A stretch of DNA of 64,000 nt from Ramlibacter sp. WS9 (GTDB lineage Bacteria > Pseudomonadota > Gammaproteobacteria > Burkholderiales > Burkholderiaceae_C). The position numbers were made by a program, and so were the translations under genes. Of the stretch, positions 54,082 to 64,000 are shown piece by piece; position 1 is the first letter of the stretch, and the number at the start of each line of letters is the position of its first letter. The stretch is taken from assembly GCF_003797765.1 (NCBI RefSeq), contig NZ_RKMB01000002.1, positions 1 to 64,000 of the forward strand, written 5' to 3'. The notes beneath the pieces were generated by a model. The model made no database searches. It worked only from the letters and a program-made list of their open reading frames with translations, and was not told where the DNA came from.

Positions 54082-54402
54082 GTGCGCATTCTCTTTGACC
54101 AAGGCACTCCGGCGCCACTGCGTCACGCGCTGACCGGTCACGCGGTTGAGACCGCATTTGAGCTTGGTTGGGCTACCTTGCAAAACGGGGCGCTCATTGC
54201 GGCGGCCGAAGACGCGGGTTTTGAGGTATTCGTCACAACGGACAAGAACCTCAAGTATCAGCAGAACCTTGAGGCCCGCTCCATTTCCATAGTCGTCCTC
54301 TCCACCACGAGTTGGCCGCGCATTCAACTTGCGCTGCCGGACGTAGTCGCCGCCGTTGAAAGTGCTGCGCCCGCAGGCTATTCGGAGGTCGCCATCAAAT
54401 GA
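54082..54402 (+). CDS. DUF5615 PIN-like toxin
   Basis: A 106-aa protein with a PIN-like fold: RILFDQGTPAPLRHALTG (first acidic residue), ELGWATLQNGALIAAAEDAG, and FVTTDKNLKYQQNL with the TTDKNL motif. Starts with GTG directly after the antitoxin stop. DUF433/DUF5615 pairs are predicted type II toxin-antitoxin modules; RNase activity is expected, not shown. Confidence 0.82.
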   Translation: MRILFDQGTPAPLRHALTGHAVETAFELGWATLQNGALIAAAEDAGFEVFVTTDKNLKYQQNLEARSISIVVLSTTSWPRIQLALPDVVAAVESAAPAGYSEVAIK

Positions 54403-54426
54403 TGGGTTAACGGCAGGATGATGTCG

Positions 54427-54499
54427 CTACTTCTTCGCAGGCGGCATCGCCATCGGCTTGACGTTCCCGCAGTCCGCGCCCAGCCACTTCCCGCCGCTC
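54427..54499 (-). pseudogene. Remnant of a DUF3617 gene (last 24 codons)
   Basis: On the minus strand, ESGGKWLGADCGNVKPMAMP followed by PAKK and a TAG stop. It matches the C-terminus of the intact DUF3617 protein at 34111 (GNGKWLGADCGTIKPMMPPKK). The rest of the gene is missing: upstream of this point the sequence changes into half of a palindromic repeat (54497-54523) and then glpK. A decayed or deleted paralogue. Confidence 0.8.
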
Positions 54500-54523
54500 T
54501 CTCCCAGAGGGAGCGGGGCAAGA
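54497..54523. repeat. Half of the palindromic repeat
   Basis: CTCTCTCCCAGAGGGAGCGG and following bases correspond to one arm of the repeat at 5271-5351 and 60767-60852. The other arm is absent, so the element was probably broken by the deletion that removed most of the neighbouring DUF3617 gene. Confidence 0.7.
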
Positions 54524-54547
54524 CCGCGGAGCGACCACCCCGCGCGG

Positions 54548-56041
54548 TCAGGCCAGCGTGGCCTGCCGCACCGCGTGTTCCCAGCGCGCCATCAGCTCCG
54601 CCGCGCGCGCTGCGCCTTGCGTCGGCAAGAAGCGCCGCTCGGCCTTCCACAGGCCTGAGAGTTCTTCGGTGCTCTTGTAGACACCGCTCGCGAGTCCCGC
54701 GAGATAAGCGGCTCCGAGCGCTGTGGTCTCCGTCACCGCCGGCCGAACGACCGGGATGCCCAGCAGGTCGGCCTGGAACTGCATCAGCAGGTCGTTCACG
54801 CAGGCGCCTCCGTCCACGCGCAACTCGCTCACCGGCGCCGCGCCCGCGGCCACCGCATCGCGGCTCATGGCCTGCAGCAGCGCGCTGCTCTGGTAGGCGA
54901 TGCTCTCCAGCGCCGCACGAGCGATGTGCGCAACCGTCGTGCCGCGCGTGAGGCCGGTGATCGTGCCGCGCGCATCGGGCTTCCAGTACGGCGCGCCCAG
55001 GCCGGTGAAGGCCGGCACCATCATCACGCCGCCGGAGTCGGGCACGCTTTCGGCCAGCGACTGGACCTCGCCGCTGCCCTTGATCGCGCGCAGCCCGTCG
55101 CGCAGCCACTGCACCACAGCGCCGCCGACGAACACGCTACCCTCCGTCGCGAACTCGGTGCGCGCCGTCACCTGCGCGGCGCTGGTCGTGAGCAAACCGT
55201 TGGATGACGTCTGGAACTTCTCGCCGGTGTTCATCAGCAGGAAGCAGCCAGTCCCGTAGGTGTTCTTGGCCATGCCCTCCTTGAAGCAGGCCTGGCCGAA
55301 CAAGGCGCTCTGCTGATCGCCGGCGACGCCACCGATCATGATCGCGCCGCCCAGCAGCCGCGGCTGGGTATCGGCGAAGTGCCCGCTGGAAGGCAGCACC
55401 TTGGGCATCAGTTCGATGGGAACATCGAGCAGCTTCAGCAGCTCTGCATCCCACTCGTTCTTGCGCACGTTGAACAGCATGGTGCGCGAAGCGTTGGTCA
55501 CGTCAGTGGCATGCAGCGCGCCCCCAGTCAATTGCCACATGAGCCAGCTGTCGATGGTGCCGAAGGCCAGTTCGCCGCGCTGTGCCTGCTCGCGCGCGCC
55601 GGCCACGTTGTCGAGCAGCCATTTGATCTTCGTTGCGGAGAAATACGAGTCGATCAACAAACCCGTGCGCGACTGGATCAGCTGCGCGTGCCCCTGCTCA
55701 CGCAGTTGCGCGCAGACCGGCTCGCCGCGCCGGTCCTGCCACACGATGGCGTGATGAATCGGCTGGCCGGTCTTGCGGTTCCAGATGACGGTGGTCTCGC
55801 GCTGGTTGGTGATGCCCAGCGCGCGGATGTCGGCCGCCTTGATGCCGGCCTGGGCGATGGCGTCCTGCGCCGTTGCCAGTTGGCCGCGCCAGATCTCCAT
55901 CGGGTCGTGCTCGACCCAGCCGGGCTGCGGATAGATCTGCGGCAGCTCACGCTGGGCCTGCGCGACGATGTGCCCGCTCTGGTCGAAGACGATGCTGCGC
56001 GAGCTGGAAGTGCCCTGGTCGAGTGCAAGAAGGTAGGTCAT
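54548..56041 (-). CDS. glpK: Glycerol kinase GlpK
   Basis: A 497-aa FGGY-family kinase that phosphorylates glycerol to glycerol 3-phosphate. ATP/substrate motif [16 protein letters not shown] at the start, [22 protein letters not shown], and the C-terminal FGGY signature region [21 protein letters not shown]. Length equals that of the E. coli enzyme (about 500 aa). On the same strand as glpR, 29 nt downstream of it. Uses glycerol brought in by the GlpSTPQUV importer. Confidence 0.95.
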   Translation of the reverse strand: MTYLLALDQGTSSSRSIVFDQSGHIVAQAQRELPQIYPQPGWVEHDPMEIWRGQLATAQDAIAQAGIKAADIRALGITNQRETTVIWNRKTGQPIHHAIVWQDRRGEPVCAQLREQGHAQLIQSRTGLLIDSYFSATKIKWLLDNVAGAREQAQRGELAFGTIDSWLMWQLTGGALHATDVTNASRTMLFNVRKNEWDAELLKLLDVPIELMPKVLPSSGHFADTQPRLLGGAIMIGGVAGDQQSALFGQACFKEGMAKNTYGTGCFLLMNTGEKFQTSSNGLLTTSAAQVTARTEFATEGSVFVGGAVVQWLRDGLRAIKGSGEVQSLAESVPDSGGVMMVPAFTGLGAPYWKPDARGTITGLTRGTTVAHIARAALESIAYQSSALLQAMSRDAVAAGAAPVSELRVDGGACVNDLLMQFQADLLGIPVVRPAVTETTALGAAYLAGLASGVYKSTEELSGLWKAERRFLPTQGAARAAELMARWEHAVRQATLA

Positions 56042-56070
56042 GGCGTTCGTTCAGTTCGATTCTGCTGGGC

Positions 56071-56838
56071 TCAGTTGGCGGCGATGTCGCAGCGCACTCC
56101 GGCGTCCGCCAGCAACGCCGGGAACGGATCCGACGGCGGCCTGTCGGTGAAGAGGCGGTCGATCTGCGAGAGCGTGGCCAACTCCACCATCGCGGGCCGA
56201 TTGAACTTGCTGTGGTCGGCGGCGAGCCAGACCTCGCGGGAGTGCTCGATGATGGTTTGCGCAACCTTTACCTCGCGGTAATCGAAGTCGCGGAGCGACC
56301 CGTCGGCCTCGATTCCCGAGATGCCGATCAGCGCGATGTCGACCTTGAACTGGCGAATGAAGTCCACCGCCGGCTCGCCGATGATGCCGCGGTCGCGCGT
56401 GCGCACCACCCCGCCGGCAACGATCACCTCGCACTGCGGGTTGCTGCTCATGATCGCCGCGACGTTCAGGTTGTTCGTGATCACGCGCAGGCCCGTGTGG
56501 CCCATCAGCGCGCGTGCGATCGCTTCCGTCGTGGTGCCGATGTTGATGATCAGAGAACAGTCGTTGGGCACCTGGCTCGCCACCGCGCGCGCGATAGCGG
56601 CCTTGCCTGCCGCATGCAGGCTTTCGCGCTGCTGGTGCGCGATGTTCTCGATGGTGGAACTGGGCACCCGCACGCCGCCATGAAAGCGCGCCAGCAGGCC
56701 CTCGTCGGCCAGGCGCTGTACGTCGCGGCGGACCGTCTGCAAGGTCACGCCCAGTTGGTCCGCCAGTTCTTCCACCGTGGCCGAGCCGCGGCCCCTGACG
56801 ACGTCGAGCAGCTTGAGCTGCCTTGGATTTGAATTCAC
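56071..56838 (-). CDS. glpR: DeoR-family repressor GlpR
   Basis: A 255-aa DeoR-type regulator: helix-turn-helix QLKLLDVVRGRGSATVEELA and LQTVRRDVQRLADEG; sugar-phosphate domain with INIGTTTEAIARAL and VIVAGGVVRTRDRG. E. coli GlpR is 252 aa. The GTG at 56838 is taken as start because the family begins NPRQLKLL at this point; upstream in-frame codons lie in AT-rich intergenic DNA. Divergent from glpD, which it should repress until glycerol 3-phosphate accumulates. Confidence 0.9.
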   Translation of the reverse strand: MNSNPRQLKLLDVVRGRGSATVEELADQLGVTLQTVRRDVQRLADEGLLARFHGGVRVPSSTIENIAHQQRESLHAAGKAAIARAVASQVPNDCSLIINIGTTTEAIARALMGHTGLRVITNNLNVAAIMSSNPQCEVIVAGGVVRTRDRGIIGEPAVDFIRQFKVDIALIGISGIEADGSLRDFDYREVKVAQTIIEHSREVWLAADHSKFNRPAMVELATLSQIDRLFTDRPPSDPFPALLADAGVRCDIAAN

Positions 56839-56882
56839 GCGTTTTTTCTTTCGGACGATTGGCGCCCACGGCGAGCGTAATA

Positions 56883-56959
56883 CGAACAAGAAAGAGCGAA
56901 TTAAGGGAAAACGCCTAGCTAAAACGAATCGAAACGAACAACAATAGAACGGATTCGAA
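56883..56959. promoter_or_regulatory. Cluster of CGAA/TTCG repeats, probable GlpR operator
   Basis: Six CGAA tetramers (56883, 56897, 56925, 56930, 56935, 56956) in the 154-bp AT-rich glpR-glpD divergent region, three of them in a row with 5-bp spacing. The E. coli GlpR operator also has TTCG/CGAA half-sites. Function is inferred from content and place. Confidence 0.5.
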
Positions 56960-56992
56960 AAACACATTGATACATTTCAATTAGGGATCCCT

Positions 56993-58600
56993 GTGTCTGT
57001 TGTCGTTCCTCCTCGCGGCGCCGCGTCGGCCGCGTCCACACCCGGCGCGCCTTCGAGTGAATTCGATTGCGACGTCCTGGTCGTGGGCGGCGGCATCAAT
57101 GGCGCGGGCATTGCCCGCGACCTGGCCGGGCGCGGCTGGCGTGTTGCGTTGTGCGAGCAGGACGATCTCGCCTCGCACACCTCGTCCGCGGCCACCAAGC
57201 TCATTCACGGGGGCTTGCGCTACCTGGAGTACTACGAGTTCTCGCTGGTGCGCAAGGCGTTGCAGGAGCGTGAGGTGCTGATGCGCAGCGCGCCGCACAT
57301 CATCCGCCCCCTGCGCTTCGTGATGCCGCACGACCCCTCGATGCGCCCGGCCTGGATGATCCGTGCCGGGCTGTTTCTCTATGACCACCTGGCGCGCCGT
57401 GACGTGCTGCCGGGCACCACCACCATCGACCTGCGCGGCCACGAAATGGGGGCCTGCCTGCAGCCGCACCTGGGCCGGGCCTTCGTGTATTCGGACGGTT
57501 GGGTCGACGACGCGCGGCTCGTGGTGCTGGCCGCGCTCGATGCGCAAGCGCGCGGCGCCACCATTCATACGCGGACGCGCTGCGTGGCCGCACAGCGCGA
57601 CGCTGACGGCTGGACCGTCACCCTGCAGAACGCAACCGCGAACCGCCAAGTGCGCGCTCGCGCGCTGGTGAACGCGGCCGGCCCCTGGGCCGAGTCGTTC
57701 CTGCGCAACGAAGCGCGCGCCGCCCACGGCGAGCCGCTCGCCAGCCGCAGCCTTCGTCTCATCAAGGGCAGCCACATCGTCATCCCGCGCCGCTTCGAGC
57801 ATGACCACGCTTACGTGTTCCAGAACGCCGACAAGCGCATCATCTTCGCCATCCCGTACGAAGGGGAGTTCACGCTGATCGGCACGACCGACGTCGAACT
57901 GCAGGGCGAGCCGCGCAGCGCGCGCATCGACGCGCAAGAGACGCGCTACCTGTGCGAGCAGGCCAGCCGCTACTTCAACCGGCCGGTCTATCCGTCCGAG
58001 GTGGTGTGGAGCTATTCCGGCGTGCGACCGTTGCTGGACGACGCGTCGGGCGACCCGTCCGCCGTCACGCGCGACTACCTGCTCGAACCCAACACGCAGG
58101 CCGCGCCGCTGCTCTCCATCTGGGGCGGCAAGATCACCACGTTCCGCAAGCTCGCCGAAGAAGCCGCCGACCAGGTCGGCCGCATGCTCGGCGATGCGCG
58201 CAGCGCCTGGACCGAAGGCGCATCGCTGCCAGGCGGCGATTTCTCCAGCTGGATCGGCGTAGCGCAGCGCCCCGACACCGACTTCGAACGCTTCGCCGCC
58301 GAAGTGCGCAAACGTTACCCGTGGTTACCAGAGTCGCCTCTGCGACGCATGGCGCGCTCCTATGGTTCACGCATCGATCAAGTGCTTGCAGAATCGGCGC
58401 CCGGCATGGGACGCGAAGTGGCGCCCGGCCTGTGGGAAGCGGAACTCGACTACCTGCAGCGCGAAGAGTGGGCCACCTCGGCCGACGACGTGCTGTGGCG
58501 GCGCAGCAAGCTGGGGCTGCATTACGACGCCCAGCAGCGCGATGACGTCGCGCAGTGGATGGGAAACACGGGAACCGAACAAATGAAAAAGGTCGCGTGA
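56993..58600 (+). CDS. glpD: Aerobic glycerol-3-phosphate dehydrogenase GlpD
   Basis: A 535-aa FAD enzyme of the inner membrane surface that oxidises glycerol 3-phosphate to dihydroxyacetone phosphate and reduces quinone. FAD motif DVLVVGGGINGAGIARDLAG near residues 26-45, then KLIHGGLRYLEYYEFSLVR and LIGTTDVEL. Starts with GTG (56993) preceded by AGGGA. Longer than usual at the N-terminus by about 20 Ala/Pro-rich residues. The stop overlaps glpS (TGATG). Confidence 0.95.
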   Translation: MSVVVPPRGAASAASTPGAPSSEFDCDVLVVGGGINGAGIARDLAGRGWRVALCEQDDLASHTSSAATKLIHGGLRYLEYYEFSLVRKALQEREVLMRSAPHIIRPLRFVMPHDPSMRPAWMIRAGLFLYDHLARRDVLPGTTTIDLRGHEMGACLQPHLGRAFVYSDGWVDDARLVVLAALDAQARGATIHTRTRCVAAQRDADGWTVTLQNATANRQVRARALVNAAGPWAESFLRNEARAAHGEPLASRSLRLIKGSHIVIPRRFEHDHAYVFQNADKRIIFAIPYEGEFTLIGTTDVELQGEPRSARIDAQETRYLCEQASRYFNRPVYPSEVVWSYSGVRPLLDDASGDPSAVTRDYLLEPNTQAAPLLSIWGGKITTFRKLAEEAADQVGRMLGDARSAWTEGASLPGGDFSSWIGVAQRPDTDFERFAAEVRKRYPWLPESPLRRMARSYGSRIDQVLAESAPGMGREVAPGLWEAELDYLQREEWATSADDVLWRRSKLGLHYDAQQRDDVAQWMGNTGTEQMKKVA

Positions 58601-59673
58601 TGCAGCTGACCCTGGATGGCATCAGCAAGAAAGTCGGCGCGGAGGATTGGCTCTACGAGATGAACCTCGCGCCGCGCCCGGGCGCCGTGACGGTGCTGCT
58701 CGGTGCGACGCAGGCCGGCAAGACCAGCCTGATGCGGATCATGGCGGGCCTGGACACGCCCAGCCATGGCCGCGTGCAAGTGGATGGCCAGGACGTGACC
58801 GGCATGCCGGTGCGCGAGCGCAACGTCGCCATGGTCTACCAGCAGTTCATCAACTACCCGTCGCTCAAGGTGGCGGACAACATCGCCTCGCCGCTCAAGC
58901 TGCGCGGCGAGAAGAACATCGCGCAGCGCGTGCGCGAACTCGCGGAACGGCTGCACATCGACATGTTCCTGGACCGCCTGCCCGCCGAACTCTCCGGTGG
59001 GCAACAGCAGCGCGTGGCACTGGCGCGTGCGCTGGCCAAGGGCGCGCCGCTGATGCTGCTGGACGAACCGCTGGTGAACCTGGACTACAAGTTGCGCGAA
59101 GAGCTGCGTGAAGAGTTGACCCAGCTGTTCGCCGCCGGCGATTCGACGGTGATCTACGCGACCACCGAACCGGGTGAAGCGCTGCTGCTGGGCGGTTACA
59201 CCGCCGTGCTGGACGCGGGCGAGCTGCTGCAGTACGGGCCGACGGCTGAAGTGTTCCATTCGCCCAAGTCGCTGCGCGTCGCCCGCGCATTCAGCGATCC
59301 GCCGATGAACCTGATTTCGGCGGAGGCTGCGGTGCTCGGCGTCAAGTTGGATGCCGGACCTGAACTTTCGATTCCGCTGCCCGCCGCCGCGTCCAAGTCG
59401 CTCACCATCGGCGTTCGCGCCGGGGCGTTGCGAGTGGGCAAGCGCGAAGGCGATGTCGCGCTGCAGGGCAAGGTGGAACTGGCCGAGATCTCCGGCTCCG
59501 ACACCTTCGTGCACGTGGAGACTTCCGTCGGCGAAGTGGTGGCGCAGCTCACGGGCGTGCACTACTTCGACCTGGGCGCACCCATCACGCTGTACCTGAA
59601 CCCCGCGCAGGTGTATGTCTTCGACGCGACCGGCTCGCTGCTGGTCGCACCTCAACGAAAGGCAGGCCGCTGA
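58600..59673 (+). CDS. glpS: Glycerol ABC importer ATPase GlpS
   Basis: A 357-aa ATPase of the sugar-importer type with a C-terminal TOBE-like domain. Walker A is the variant GATQAGKTS, signature LSGGQQQRVALARAL is canonical, Walker B LMLLDEPLVNLD; the H-loop reads YATTEPGEAL, lacking the switch His. By gene order (D-S-T-P-Q-U-V) it matches GlpS of the Rhizobium leguminosarum glycerol transporter. Start ATG 58600 overlaps glpD. Confidence 0.9.
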   Translation: MQLTLDGISKKVGAEDWLYEMNLAPRPGAVTVLLGATQAGKTSLMRIMAGLDTPSHGRVQVDGQDVTGMPVRERNVAMVYQQFINYPSLKVADNIASPLKLRGEKNIAQRVRELAERLHIDMFLDRLPAELSGGQQQRVALARALAKGAPLMLLDEPLVNLDYKLREELREELTQLFAAGDSTVIYATTEPGEALLLGGYTAVLDAGELLQYGPTAEVFHSPKSLRVARAFSDPPMNLISAEAAVLGVKLDAGPELSIPLPAAASKSLTIGVRAGALRVGKREGDVALQGKVELAEISGSDTFVHVETSVGEVVAQLTGVHYFDLGAPITLYLNPAQVYVFDATGSLLVAPQRKAGR

Positions 59674-60749
59674 TGTCCCGCATCGACCTCGACCTGGCGC
59701 ACGCCTACAGGCCCAACCCCAAGCAAGACAGCGACTACGCGCTGCTGCCACTGAAGATGACGTTCGAGGACGGTGGCGCTTATGCACTGCTCGGCCCGTC
59801 CGGTTGCGGTAAGACGACGATGCTCAACATCATCTCCGGCCTGGTCGCGCCGTCGCATGGCAGCGTGAAGTTCGACGGCCAGGACGTCACGCAGCGCAGC
59901 CCGCAGGAGCGCAACATCGCGCAGGTGTTCCAGTTCCCGGTGATCTACGACACGATGACTGTCGCCGAGAACCTGGCCTTCCCCTTGCGCAACCGCAAGG
60001 TCCCGCAGGCTCAGATCACCAAGCGCGTCGGCGAGATCGCGGAGATGCTGGAGCTCTCCGGCCAGCTGAACCAGCGCGCTGCCGGCTTGGCCGCTGACGC
60101 CAAGCAGAAAATTTCGCTCGGCCGCGGCCTGGTGCGGCCCGACGTGTCTGCGGTGCTGTTCGACGAGCCGCTCACGGTGATCGATCCGCATTTGAAGTGG
60201 CAGCTGCGCCGCAAGCTGAAGCAGATCCACCACGAGCTCAAGCTCACGCTCATCTACGTCACGCACGACCAGGTGGAGGCACTCACCTTCGCCGAACAGG
60301 TCGTAGTGATGACGCGCGGGCGCGCGGTGCAGGTCGGCGGTGCCGACGCGCTCTTCGAGCGCCCACAGCACACCTTCGTCGGCCACTTCATCGGCTCGCC
60401 GGGCATGAACTTCCTGGCCGCGCAGGCTGCGCCGGGCGAACTGCGCATCGCCGGCACGACGCTGTCGTTCGCGGCACCGAACCCGCTGCCTGACGGCGAC
60501 CTCAAGCTCGGCGTGCGGCCTGAATACGTGAAGCTGGTGCCACAAGGCACGCCCGGCGCGCTGCCTGCGGAAGTCAAGCAAGTGCAGGACATCGGCACCT
60601 ACCTGATGCTCACCGCTTCTATCGCGGGACAGCCAGTCAAAGCGCGACTCACACCCGAGACGCAAGCCCCGCAGCGCGGCGACACCGTCTGGCTGCAGAT
60701 GGTGGGTGAGCACACCTGCTTCTACAAGAACGAGGAGCTCGTCGCATGA
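59673..60749 (+). CDS. glpT: Glycerol ABC importer ATPase GlpT
   Basis: A 358-aa partner ATPase. Walker A GPSGCGKTT, Walker B AVLFDEPLTVIDP and H-loop VTHDQVEAL are canonical, but the signature region reads AAGLAADAKQKISLGRGL, without LSGGQ. The two ATPases therefore complement each other's defects. Overlaps glpS by one base. Not to be confused with the MFS antiporter GlpT of E. coli. Confidence 0.9.
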   Translation: MSRIDLDLAHAYRPNPKQDSDYALLPLKMTFEDGGAYALLGPSGCGKTTMLNIISGLVAPSHGSVKFDGQDVTQRSPQERNIAQVFQFPVIYDTMTVAENLAFPLRNRKVPQAQITKRVGEIAEMLELSGQLNQRAAGLAADAKQKISLGRGLVRPDVSAVLFDEPLTVIDPHLKWQLRRKLKQIHHELKLTLIYVTHDQVEALTFAEQVVVMTRGRAVQVGGADALFERPQHTFVGHFIGSPGMNFLAAQAAPGELRIAGTTLSFAAPNPLPDGDLKLGVRPEYVKLVPQGTPGALPAEVKQVQDIGTYLMLTASIAGQPVKARLTPETQAPQRGDTVWLQMVGEHTCFYKNEELVA

Positions 60750-60766
60750 GCACGCACGGCAATTGT

Positions 60767-60852
60767 TCCCTCTCCCTCTGGGAGAGGGCTAGGGTGAGGG
60801 CTCTGCGCGCGGTGCCCCTCACCCCACCCTCTCCCCAGAGGGGCGAGGGAGA
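60767..60852. repeat. Palindromic repeat between glpT and glpP
   Basis: An 86-bp imperfect palindrome (TCCCTCTCCCTCTGGGAGAG ... CTCTCCCCAGAGGGGCGAGG), the same element as at 5271-5351. Lies in the 115-bp gap of the glp operon, just before the glpP start, so it could attenuate or stabilise mRNA there. Confidence 0.85.
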
Positions 60853-60864
60853 AAGGCAACCGAC

Positions 60865-61751
<887 letters not shown>

Positions 61752-61755
<4 letters not shown>

Positions 61756-62567
61756 ACAACGCCGGCAAGTTCCAGTTCAAGACTCTCTTCCTCATCGCGT
61801 ACATCATCTTCGCGCTGTTGCCCATCTACTGGATGGTCAACATGAGCTTCAAGACCAACAACGAAATTCTCTCCAGCTTCTCGTTCTTCCCGCAGGAATT
61901 CACCTGGGCCAATTACCAGCGGATCTTCACCGACGAGAGCTGGTATTCCGGGTATATCAACAGCCTGATCTACGTCGCGATCAACACCGTGATTTCTGTG
62001 GCGGTCGCCCTGCCCGCGGCCTACGCGTTCTCGCGTTACAGCTTCCTGGGCGACAAGCACGTGTTCTTCTGGCTGTTGACCAACCGCATGACGCCGCCCG
62101 CTGTGTTCCTGCTGCCGTTCTTCCAGCTGTACACCACCGTTGGCCTGATGGACACGCACATCGCGGTGGCGCTGGCGCACCTGCTGTTCAACGTTCCGCT
62201 TGCCGTGTGGATCCTGGAAGGCTTCATGAGCGGCATTCCGCGCGAGATCGACGAGACGGCGTACATCGACGGCTACTCCTTCCCGCGCTTCTTCGCCACC
62301 ATCTTCCTCCCCCTGATCAAGGCCGGCGTGGGCGTGGCGGCGTTCTTCTGCTTCATGTTCAGCTGGGTCGAGCTGCTGCTGGCGCGCACGCTCACCAGCG
62401 TCAACGCCAAGCCGATCGTCGCGACGATGACGCGCACGGTTTCCGCCTCGGGCATGGACTGGGCCACGCTCGCCGCCGCCGGCGTGCTGACCATCGTGCC
62501 GGGAGCGATCGTCATCTGGTTCGTCCGCAACTACATCGCAAAAGGCTTTGCGATGGGTCGCGTCTAA
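61752..62567 (+). CDS. glpQ: Glycerol ABC importer permease GlpQ
   Basis: A 271-aa MalG-like permease. TM1 is LFLIAYIIFALLPIYWMVNM; the EAA loop is SGIPREIDETAYIDGYSFPR; the end is WFVRNYIAKGFAMGRV, typical of this subclass. ATG 61752 overlaps glpP. Together with GlpP it forms the channel for glycerol across the inner membrane. Confidence 0.9.
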
Positions 62568-62583
62568 CTTCGAGGAAGCAATC

Positions 62584-62892
62584 ATGTTCGACTGGATGGT
62601 CTGGACGACACCGGTGACGGTGTTCTTCACTTGCATCGCGCTGATGCTGGCCGGCATGACCGTGTGGGAGCTCAAGTCACCCACCGTCATGCGCAAAGGG
62701 TTCCTGCCGATCGCCACCACCCGCGGCGACCGGCTCTTCATCGGCCTGCTGACCGCGGGCTACATCAACCTGGCCTTCATCGGCCTGGCGGGCAAGTTCG
62801 CCGCATGGTTCTCGCTGGAGCAGGAACCCAGCATCTGGATCAGTTTCGTTCTCTCGATGGCCGTGCTCGCACTCATCATGCGGCGCGGCTGA
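62584..62892 (+). CDS. glpU: Small membrane protein GlpU (DUF2160)
   Basis: A 102-aa inner-membrane protein with three hydrophobic stretches (residues about 8-28, 50-70, 82-98). MTVWELKSPTVMRKGFLP and TTRGDRLFIGLLTAGYINLA are DUF2160 segments. Found in the same place in rhizobial glycerol transporters, where it is named GlpU; its role is unknown. Confidence 0.85.
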   Translation: MFDWMVWTTPVTVFFTCIALMLAGMTVWELKSPTVMRKGFLPIATTRGDRLFIGLLTAGYINLAFIGLAGKFAAWFSLEQEPSIWISFVLSMAVLALIMRRG

Positions 62893-62938
62893 GTTTTCGC
62901 GTTTCCTTCACACCAACCAAGCAACCAGGAGAAGACAA

Positions 62939-64000
<1,062 letters not shown>

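Overview
The window is a 64-kb piece of a high-GC chromosome with tightly packed operons, many ATGA start/stop overlaps and no rRNA, tRNA, CRISPR array or transposase gene. Gene content (pqqABCDE plus a PQQ dehydrogenase, Bug-type and Liv-type transport proteins, pilT/pilU, metE/metR, the rhizobial-style glycerol ABC system) and protein style point to Betaproteobacteria, order Burkholderiales, most likely Comamonadaceae. This is inferred from gene content; no marker gene was compared.

0.2-11.5 kb (+): one very compact run of 12 genes: pqqA-B-C-D-E, an ABC exporter-type set (ATPase, YVTN beta-propeller, periplasmic binding protein, permease) of the kind linked to PQQ alcohol dehydrogenases, a Bug-type binding protein, a NosR-like membrane flavo/iron-sulfur protein and the flavin transferase ApbE that would flavinylate it. 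11.5-13.6 kb (-): the PQQ alcohol dehydrogenase itself, with the Asp-x-Asp signature of lanthanide-dependent enzymes, followed by a high-potential iron-sulfur protein. Both transcription units start behind near-identical sigma-54 (-24/-12) promoter matches with the same 57-nt predicted leader.

13.9-18.1 kb: two small unknown genes, metE with its divergent regulator metR, and an orphan VapB-type antitoxin. 18.1-22.5 kb (-): DUF4331 protein, small lipoprotein, DUF4198-like exported protein, ECF sigma factor and RskA-like anti-sigma factor. A shared promoter motif (TGAATCC, 15-16 nt, GCGTA) lies in front of both the sigma gene and the DUF4331 gene, so this looks like a small autoregulated envelope regulon. 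22.6-26.1 kb (+): outer-membrane beta-barrel, L,D-transpeptidase, a small unknown protein, diaA and dolP. 26.1-26.84 kb holds no gene but two inverted copies of a structured ~320-bp repeat whose stems differ in sequence yet remain paired.

26.8-33 kb: a beta-hydroxyacid dehydrogenase, a tautomerase, the twitching motors pilT and pilU with a cyclic-nucleotide-binding protein between them, yggS and a LysR regulator divergent from an orphan livM. 34.1-51.6 kb (-): about 14 co-directional genes with gaps of 0-44 bp behind one sigma-54 promoter: aldehyde dehydrogenase, SDR alcohol dehydrogenase, DUF1302 outer-membrane protein, DUF1329 protein, YCF48-like protein, RND transporter, two periplasmic binding proteins, esterase, formaldehyde dehydrogenase and LivH / LivM-LivG fusion / LivF. 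The divergent gene at 51.9 kb is a XylR/DmpR-type sigma-54 activator. Together they look like a capture, export/import and oxidation system for an aromatic or terpenoid alcohol or ester.

53.9-64 kb: a DUF433/DUF5615 toxin-antitoxin pair, a relic of a second DUF3617 gene joined to half of a palindromic repeat, then glycerol metabolism: glpK and glpR (-) and glpD-S-T-P-Q-U-V (+, the last gene cut by the window end). Copies of one palindromic repeat occur at 5.27 kb (inside a coding sequence, in frame), 54.5 kb (half) and 60.8 kb.
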